Below are positions 57,161 through 64,000 of a stretch of DNA of 64,000 nucleotides, piece by piece. The notes below the pieces were generated by a model. The model was not told where the DNA came from and made no database searches. It worked only from the letters and a program-made list of their open reading frames with translations. The first letter of the stretch is position 1; each line of letters starts with the position of its first letter. A program made the translations under genes and the position numbers. Origin of the DNA: Epiperipatus broadwayi (lineage: Eukaryota; Onychophora; Udeonychophora; Euonychophora; Peripatidae); assembly GCA_028023455.1 (NCBI GenBank), contig JAQFVV010000055.1:5236030-5300029 (forward strand). The letters run 5' to 3'.

Positions 57161-57451
57161 TATCTTTACCATTATTCAGTATATATATATAGATAGCCAT
57201 TTACTCCAGTTTAATTGATGCGTCAAACTTACTGCCCTCATAACTTTGACACAAATCACTTAATGGAAATATATTAATAATTTTTATTAGACATTCATTA
57301 GATAGAGATTATCTATTTAATGAATATTTCTGGAGTATAATTTTCACTATACCACTCACATATGATAAGGACTGATTTCTATCTACTTTTAACATCTTGT
57401 GGAGGGGGTGCAATCATAAACATATGCATAATGATATGTGAAAAAGATGTA

Positions 57452-57515
57452 TAATCCCCCAAATGCACATTTTGTGGTGAACCAGCACTCATCAGTTGGC
57501 CCAGATCACAATCTC
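57452..57515 (-). ncRNA. hammerhead ribozyme copy, GAAA mutated
   Basis: Minus strand GTGATCTGGGCCAA, CTGATGA (57489-57495), GTGCTGGTTCACCAC, AAAA, TGTGCA, TTTGGGGGATTAT. G12 to A should abolish cleavage. Confidence 0.6.
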
Positions 57516-57812
57516 TTAAACATATCTTTATCATTGTTCATTATATATATATAGCCATTTACTCCAGTTTAATTGATGCATCAAACTTACTGCCCTCACA
57601 ACTTTGACACAAATCACTTAATGGAAATATATTAATAATTTTTATTAGACATTCATTAGACCAGAGATTATCCATTTAATGAATATTTCTGGAGTATAAT
57701 TTTCACTACACCACTCACGCATGGTAGGGACTGGTTTCTATCCGCTTTTAACATCTTGTGAAGGGATGTAATCATAAGCATAGGAGGAATGATATGTGGA
57801 AAAGGTGTATCA

Positions 57813-57850
57813 TCTCCGAGACGCACATTTCATGCTGAACCAGCACTCGG
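57813..57850 (-). ncRNA. hammerhead 3' half, truncated
   Basis: Minus strand GAGTGCTGGTTCAGCAT, GAAA, TGTGCGTC, TCGGAGATGA. CTGAT is lost at the array boundary. Confidence 0.55.
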
Positions 57851-57864
57851 GTCATTTTTAATAT

Positions 57865-59970
57865 CTATTTCCATATACCTACAAATATATATAGCTTTTT
57901 AAGTTATACATAGACATATAAATGCATAATAATAATTTTTAATAATTTTACTGATCCATATATGTTTATAAATTATATTTACAAGAATGATCTTCGCAAT
58001 CAATTTAATTTATACAATTACTTTCACATCATTTTAGCTATTAACTTTTTAGCTAGTTTGTTCCTTAAATACATATTTTATAAAAGGTTAAATTATGTTC
58101 CTTCTTATATTCCTTGTCCTTTTTTATTTTTTGTTTAAAACCTTTTAATTGACCAACATTACTTAACTTTTTTCTGTTTAATAATTTATAAAGGAGTTAT
58201 ATTATCCTTAACTGATCTCATAGCCCCCAATTATTTTTAATAATTCTAAATCTTTTCCCATATTTTCAAGATTTTTCCATATTCTATTATCTTGCTATCA
58301 TAAAAAATTTTTATATCTAAAAATGTAAAAATAATTTTTTTTTTTCAACCTCTGTATAACATTTTAATTGATTAACAGTATATTCTGTGGACAAAATCTA
58401 TTTCGAATTTGCTCCAAGATTTTACACTATTCAGTTCAAATACTATCCCTATTCATTAAATATTTATGAATTATGGGAAGATATAGCTTACCATCATAGT
58501 CGATCTAAAATTTGTTTCCTTTTCCTTATTTTATAAATTATGGAAGACATAGCTAGCGACTATAATTAGTCTAAAACATTTGTCACTCTTCTTTTATATA
58601 ATCTAATTCTCATATTCTTCCATTTGTCTGAAATCTTATCTCTAATTTATTAATGCTTTTTATTAAACTTTCTATACAAATCTTTTTATATTTACTAATA
58701 TTCATCTAGGTTTTTTTCTTCTTTTTTTTCCAATCTACCTAGTGCTCTATTCAATTTTAAATTTGTTTTCTATCCATCTCCTGAATCAACTTTTGTAATC
58801 GTCCACATTCAACTATCAACTTACCCTTGCCAAGGTTTTCATTACATATTTAATGAGTATTTTTAAATTTTTACATATTTTCACATATTTTATCTTCTGC
58901 AGTTAACAAAAGGATAGTCTTTCAATTGTATTAATTTTTGATTTGAATTTACTTTCCCATGTAATCATTATCTCTTCTTCCATTTGGTTTTTTTAACAAC
59001 TTTTGTATACTTATACACACTCTTTTTCTTTCTTTTACACTTTCTCAAGTATTTTTTTTCCTTTTTTTATTTTTTGTTCTATTCGTTTTAAATAAATATT
59101 CATTTGCGACCCTCCTCATCATATAGTTGTTTTCATACATTTTAAATTCATCATATTACCAAACCCTCTCAATTTAGGCTCATCCCTTTATTTATTTTTT
59201 CCACCCCTGTCAACTCATTTATAAAGTTATTTTATCTAACCTCTAATTTTATCAGCATGAAATAATGATCAGTATTAAATCCTTTTTTGTTTCTTTCAAT
59301 ACTTCCTGTAATCAGTCCTACTTGCTCTTAATCAATGACACATAATCACCAGTCTACTTCACATTCTTCCTTGATCATACAGACTTTCCATTATATACAT
59401 TACCTATAATTCCAATTTTTGTCTACTTTTTTTGTATTGATTTTTCAATAATGTCTCTTTTGTGTTGTCCATTTTATTAACATGGTGATTCATATCACCT
59501 ATAATTAATATTTTTTCTAAAGATATTATTTTCCCAAATACTCTCATTACATATTTTCATATCCTCCCCATTTGGCAGATTCATTTCTTTTAGCAATTTG
59601 CAATTAAACTCCCATGTTTTTTGCTATTTCCACCTAAAATATTGCCTTTAATAATGATAATGACTCTTTTACTTTCTGCATCCTTATCGCTTCTAAATAT
59701 TTGCATTCTTTCATTCCCATATTTGAAAACATGGTTCTTAATCACTCAACTTTATGTCAATTACTGTTAACAAATCTAAACCTTTTTCCTACAAAACTTC
59801 AAACTTTCTCCACCATTTACAGCTTTACCTCTTTGCATATTTCTTAAACCCAATTTTTATATTAATTTTGAACCATCTTTTTTTGTAATCATTCCCATAT
59901 ATCATCTGTATAAAATTCCATTTTTACCCCTACATCATCCATTATTCTATCTTCATCCATTCTTTTCTTT
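57865..59970 (-). pseudogene. LINE (element B) endonuclease and linker
   Basis: Minus strand near 59450-59540 gives LEKILIIGDMNHHVNKMDNT, which matches the GDMNAHVG motif of a LINE endonuclease. Near 59230-59280 GFNTDHYFMLIKLEV matches the terminal T/SDH motif with catalytic His. RRMDEDRI-like sequence lies at about 59930. The RT domain that should lie at 57.9-59.1 kb cannot be read. The pyrimidine-rich plus strand of this whole stretch fits a minus-oriented, Lys-rich LINE. Confidence 0.65.
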
Positions 59971-60229
59971 ATACTTTCTTAAAATATAAACATATTCTTT
60001 TCATTTCTATTTCCAATAATACATATTGTAATACACTATAAATTGGTTTATTTTTAAATGAATTCAGAAATTATAGTGCATAAGCCATATATAGTCAGAA
60101 ACCCTGTTGGGCAAGTTAAAGGTTCAACTCCCTCTCCAAAACAGTAGATCTGTTGCATCGTTTATTTTTATATAAATATATATGAATAAATTCACGATTA
60201 TTTTGTGTATTGTAAATATTTTTTAACTC

Positions 60230-62100
60230 TATATATTTGCTGTCTTTTTCCATTTTAATAAAAGCTGTGTCAGTAATTCCAATATCCTACCCTCGTATTC
60301 TCTATTTTTATCATAAAAACCTTAAGAAAATCTCTTTTTTTGTCTTGTTCTTTTGTTTCTCCCACTCTATTTTTAATTTATCCTTATCTTTTTTTAACAT
60401 CCCTGCATTTCAAAAATAAGTATTTATTGCTTCCTCTTGTATTTCTACATCAGTTACACCTACAGTCCAAATTCTTATTCCTTTTTTGGCTTTTATTTCT
60501 GATATCCAAAAATATTCTAAATAACAAAAAACTTTATCTACTTTTAACATATGCAATTTAATAGTTTATATATATTTTTAGTCGCATATAATTTTAAACT
60601 AATTTTTTTATTTGTATATATTTTCCATAACTTTTTTTTTTTTTGTCTAATCAACTAATCTATTTTTTTTCTCCATTTCTCAGAATATATATCTGAAATG
60701 TATTTCATACATTTTTTTAAATTAAAGCATAGAAATAAATTCTCTATTAGTAAGCCTTTTCTAACTTAAAAAGAATGTTGTCCTCTTTGCATAATCCAAT
60801 TAAACGCTATTTGTATAATCCTTTTATTCATCATTGTGTTTTTTCAAACATTTGTAGTTTCGTTTTACTTGCTATCATTTTATTTCCTTTTGAATAACTT
60901 TATTTGCTGACCTCAACTCACCACCAATTGCATATCTATATATCTGTTTTTATTTCTATCTGAAAATTTCTGAATTCTTTGGCCAATATAGTCTCTTTTC
61001 TGAACGTAAACAGCAGATACCATCATTCTTTTTCAATCTTTTTTTTTTGCTTTTTGTTTCAGTTTTAATTCCCAACTTATCTACTAACAGTTTCATGTCT
61101 TTTGCATTATTTGCAAAAAATGTCGTAATGTACCCAAAAAATGTGTTACTGTATTATATACTTTTTTGTTTTTAACTATGGGAATCTTTATCCCAGTATC
61201 CAATTTTAGTATTTCAAAGTCTTATTTTATTTTAGAAATCATATAAATATTCAGGGCTATAAGGATAATTCTCTTTGAACTTAATTTTATATCCAAACCA
61301 ATTCTATATATCATACAATTGATATTTATTAAATTATACTTGTAAAGACTCTTAATTATTTGTAGCAATCCCATGTTTTCAAAATTTCTCTGCAGTTTAT
61401 TCCTATCCATCATATCATAAGCCTTTTTCTGTATCTAAAAGCACAATAAATAGTTGCTTGTCTTCTATGTCAGTACTTCTCAATCCTTTTGATATGAGGG
61501 CTCCCTGAAAAACAATAATCTCAGCCCCATCGACTAACAATGTATTTGCAATGTAATATACATAGTGTGATATGAAAATGGGGGCAATAAAAGTTTTTAT
61601 ATTTGAGCCAAGTATTTACACACATTCTCACATAAAAACCACAGGTACTTAAGTATTAGCCCTAGTCCAGTGATAACTTTCTAACCATGCGATCTCGTAA
61701 AATAACATCTGCAGAGGATTTTCTGTCAAACTTAATCCATCAATTTTTGATAAATGATGATAGCATTTTGTGAACAACTTTTTCCTGATCGGAATATTAT
61801 CTATATTCGCTTAATCGGAATATTATCTAATATTCGCTTAAAAATTAATTCATTTTCTTTTTAGATGACTGCAAATGTGTTTAATTTGTTCTTTATATAC
61901 AAATTTGTTTTTTGTCAGTGACCTTCATCACCACCATTTTTAAAAATTATCACACACCCCCAAAGTTTTGTGGACCCCTGGGGAGCCACGGTTCACTTTA
62001 AGAAGTGTTGTTCTATATGAAACATTTCTCTCAATTGAGTTGTAAGTAAATTATCTTCCTAAACTCAATCTATTCTGAATCTCCCCGTAGATTTTAAGCT
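60230..62100 (-). pseudogene. LINE (element A) RT domain to 3' end, split by a hAT
   Basis: Minus strand order: EKLKIYGEIQNRF and FRK-like at about 62050-62100, then a hAT insertion, then KQLFIVLLDTEKAYDMMDRN (61380-61440; motif A with Asp), KLQRNFENMGLLQIIKSLYK (to 61335). The RT then decays. The 3' segment at 60237-60419 parallels 55860-56054. The motif FxDxEKAYDxxxRxxLW with the following GI....LI..IKSLY segment is typical of a common invertebrate LINE group. Confidence 0.75.
61463..62018. mobile_element. 540-bp hAT-type element with 8-bp TSD
   Basis: The element 61471-62010 begins CAGTACTTCTCAATCC. The opposite end reversed begins CAACACTTCTTAAAGTG. Both are followed by a GGCTCC block. 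The flanks ttctatgt (61463-61470) and ttctatat (62011-62018) are an 8-bp duplication with one mismatch. It interrupts the RT domain of LINE element A. No transposase. Confidence 0.85.
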
Positions 62101-62109
62101 TTTCCATCC

Positions 62110-63275
62110 ATGTCATAACCTCATATATTAACTTTTATGGAAATAAAAGCGTTTAAGCATTCTGCGTTCTCATTGTGAAGGTAGAATAATAGAGGCTATG
62201 TATAATGACCAATGGTTGAATTGCATATTATGATGATAGTGTTCAGGACAAATCCTTTTCATCAGCTGTGTTAAATGCTTAAAGCAGATTTTATGTGTTT
62301 TATTTTAAAGTGTGAGCAGTGAAAGACATGCCTCAACAATTGATAACCATACATAATTGTATGTTTCCTTAATACAGGCAGAAATTGTAATTAATTCTAT
62401 TTTTTAAAAACCTTACCATTAATATATATATAAAGAAGGTTTTATTGATAAAATTATTAATGTGTATAGATATTTGTTAGTCGTGTAAAAGGATAACACA
62501 CTCCTAGCTGTGAATATTAGAATTCATGTAAATTGAATTGTTTATAATTCCTTTCTATCCTGAAAATAATTTGATATATACGTATTGACTGTAGACAGCT
62601 TTCAGATTTAAAAATTGCCTGTATTTCATCTTTCACATATTAAAATAAAGCAAATAAATCTTCTTAATATAAATAAAATGCAAGCTTTTCTGATTTATGG
62701 ATGATGATGTTTAAGGACTTGTAACAAATGATAAAGGAAGTTCCTTTTAAACCAATCTGCTGTGCCTTGTCTTGTGAAGGTTTAACAGTTTACAATTCTG
62801 AACTTTACTGTATATATATATAAAACATCTTTTTTCTCACAATAATCTAATAAGGAATTCTTAAATATTCTCATTCCATTCATATTACAACTTCTAATTG
62901 TGAATTATATAATTATGTTTTATGCATATTTAAATCAATTAGTGATGCTTATATAAAATGTCATTTATTCTTTCTAGCGGATTAAAATATTTTTCCATAT
63001 GCTCTTATTAATTGTATAAAAGGCAACACTTGAGTAGTTTAGAATTTCATATAATAAATGTCATTTTCTTTACATATATTGTTAAAAGGAGATTGCCATG
63101 ACAACAGTTTGTGATTGTTGATTGTTATCTAGATTGGGATTGTCTAAGTGTTGACTGATTTCTAATATATATTATTGATAAAGTTTACTTTAAAAATGCA
63201 AGTGATAATATACTTGAGCCAGCAATTTTTAAGATTTCGAGTTTGCTTATTTAGATATACAACTTACCTTCATAC
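62110..63275. other. AT-rich DNA without recognisable gene
   Basis: No coding match or repeat recognised. Minor (TA)n runs. Confidence 0.45.
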
Positions 63276-63404
63276 AAAAAAATTAACTTGTCTTGCATTG
63301 GTGGTCGAGAGGTCAGCGCGACTGCCTTACAAGCAGTTGCCCGGGTTGCGGGTTCGCGTCCCGGCCGATGCTATGACACTTGAAAAAAAAAAAAAATTAA
63401 CTTG
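63276..63404 (+). repeat. tRNA-derived SINE (family A), youngest-looking copy, with 15-bp TSD
   Basis: The body 63291-63382 is TCTTGCATTGGTGGTCGAGA, GGTCAGCGCGACTGCC, GCAGTTGCCCGGG, TTGCGGGTTCGCGTCCCGG (B box), CCGATGCTATGACACTT, then poly-A. aaaaaaattaacttg flanks it at 63276-63290 and 63390-63404; the right copy merges with the poly-A tail. Good A and B boxes for RNA polymerase III. An ORF running across it (63175-63489) is meaningless. Confidence 0.92.
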
Positions 63405-63665
63405 CACATGTATGTACTTTTATATGTGTTATATTCAGTTCAACTACAATAAACATTTAATGAAATGCCATTTTTTACAATTTTTTTAAACTTGAAATAT
63501 TTAAAATTTGGTCTGTATCACAAGTTAAGGCATTCAGCCTTCAATTAACTTCTTAAATAATGGTTATTTTTTTTTTTAAAAAAATCTAATTAATACTATA
63601 GTTTTTGATTAGATTTTGAAGAATACTTATTTTTGTTTAGACCTAAAATCTTGTTCTACGTAATC
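63405..63665. other. AT-rich DNA without recognisable gene
   Basis: Nothing recognised. Confidence 0.4.
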
Positions 63666-63684
63666 ATTTTTTAATTATGTTTGC

Positions 63685-63800
63685 TAGTACTATGGTGGAT
63701 TGTCAGCCTGGGAATGTGGGTCCTAGGATCGACCTATGCTGGAGTTTCTGGCACTAGAACTTCTTAATGAATTCTCAATCATTTAAATATTTATTTCTTT
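63685..63800 (+). repeat. tRNA-derived SINE (family B)
   Basis: ACTATGGTGGATTGTCAGCC, TAGGATCGACCTATG (B-box position), then GTTTCTGGCACTAGAACTTC and TTAATGAATTCTC. Parallels 30960-31075 on the other strand. Confidence 0.65.
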
Positions 63801-64000
63801 GTAATTTATTATGTGTATGTAATTAAAGTAATGAGCCACTCTCCCCATCAGGTTATAACAAATAACACTGTTGAGAAAGCGATAAGAATGATCGATCTTT
63901 CCAGTAGGCTTTTGATTAACCAGATAAAAATAAGCATTAATAACTTTCAATTAATAACCAACTATGCACGGATGGAGACTGATTCTCACTTTTAATGACC

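Larger units (their letters stand above)
57100..57860 (-). repeat. about 360-bp tandem repeat bearing hammerhead pieces
   Basis: GAACCAGCACTCATCAGTTG occurs at 57117 and 57479, and GAACCAGCACTC again at 57837 (periods 362 and 358). Between them are matching blocks such as ATTTACTCCAGTTTAATTGA and ATTCATTAGA..AGAGATTAT. Two full periods are present. It lies within LINE element B. Confidence 0.85.

Noticed and set aside
63291-63382. A functional tRNA (Leu/Ser-like) gene
   Set aside because: Poly-A tail, target-site duplications and three sister copies show it is a SINE.
63175-63489. 104-codon plus ORF
   Set aside because: It runs across a SINE, its target duplication and the poly-A tail.
1-64000. 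CRISPR arrays, bacterial operons, phage or prophage genes
   Set aside because: No short regularly spaced repeats, no ribosome-binding-site-led gene clusters. The spliced exon and metazoan transposons show an animal nuclear genome.
11031-64000. Further syntaxin exons (KTKQELEDLM-like, SNARE motif, transmembrane end)
   Set aside because: I scanned by eye for these and found none. A short diverged exon could have been missed.

Overview
The window reads as AT-rich intronic or intergenic DNA from an animal, most likely an invertebrate. The evidence is a single spliced syntaxin-1 exon, spliceosomal junctions (AG/GTAAG), and many decayed metazoan transposons: RTE-like and CR1/Jockey-like LINEs, mariner elements of the GVQW3/SETMAR type, hAT elements of the BED/GTF2IRD2 type, and tRNA-derived SINEs. 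There are no bacterial operons, rRNA genes or CRISPR arrays. I cannot name the species. An arthropod such as an arachnid is plausible but unproven.

The only host coding sequence I can defend is a 100-nt exon at 10931-11030 (+). It encodes part of the N-terminal Habc domain of syntaxin-1, the neuronal t-SNARE. I did not find the flanking exons, so much or all of the window may be long syntaxin introns filled with transposons.

Layout. 1-10.5 kb: a BED-finger hAT pseudogene, RTE-like LINE remnants, two mariner remnants, a SINE with target-site duplications (TSDs), a foldback element and a 1.05-kb non-autonomous hAT. 10.5-20 kb: the syntaxin exon, foldbacks, a CR1/Jockey-like LINE on the minus strand with a tandemly repeated 3' UTR, and LINE tails. 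21-26 kb: a cluster of hammerhead-ribozyme repeats. 27-33.4 kb: a mariner split by a 192-bp SINE-like insert, SINEs and an RTE endonuclease remnant. 33.4-37.6 kb: an RTE-like LINE split by a 2.6-kb unclassified insertion. 39-44.4 kb: another LINE, a SINE, a mariner, a ribozyme foldback and a hAT MITE. 45-54.3 kb: sparse remnants plus the two best-preserved ribozymes. 54.8-62.1 kb: LINEs on the minus strand, two of them interrupted by short hAT elements, and a tandem ribozyme repeat. 63.3 kb: a fresh-looking SINE.

The most interesting system is a dispersed repeat family that carries a type I hammerhead ribozyme. The ribozyme has a CTGATGA core, a 5-6 bp stem II, GAAA, a tiny palindromic stem III, and a stem I with an internal loop. 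The units also carry a tRNA-like B box. They occur as single copies, head-to-tail units of about 460-480 bp, and long inverted foldbacks. This organisation resembles retrozymes or hammerhead-bearing satellites whose multimeric RNAs self-cleave to monomers. The match to a known family is inference. The ribozyme core is read directly from the sequence.
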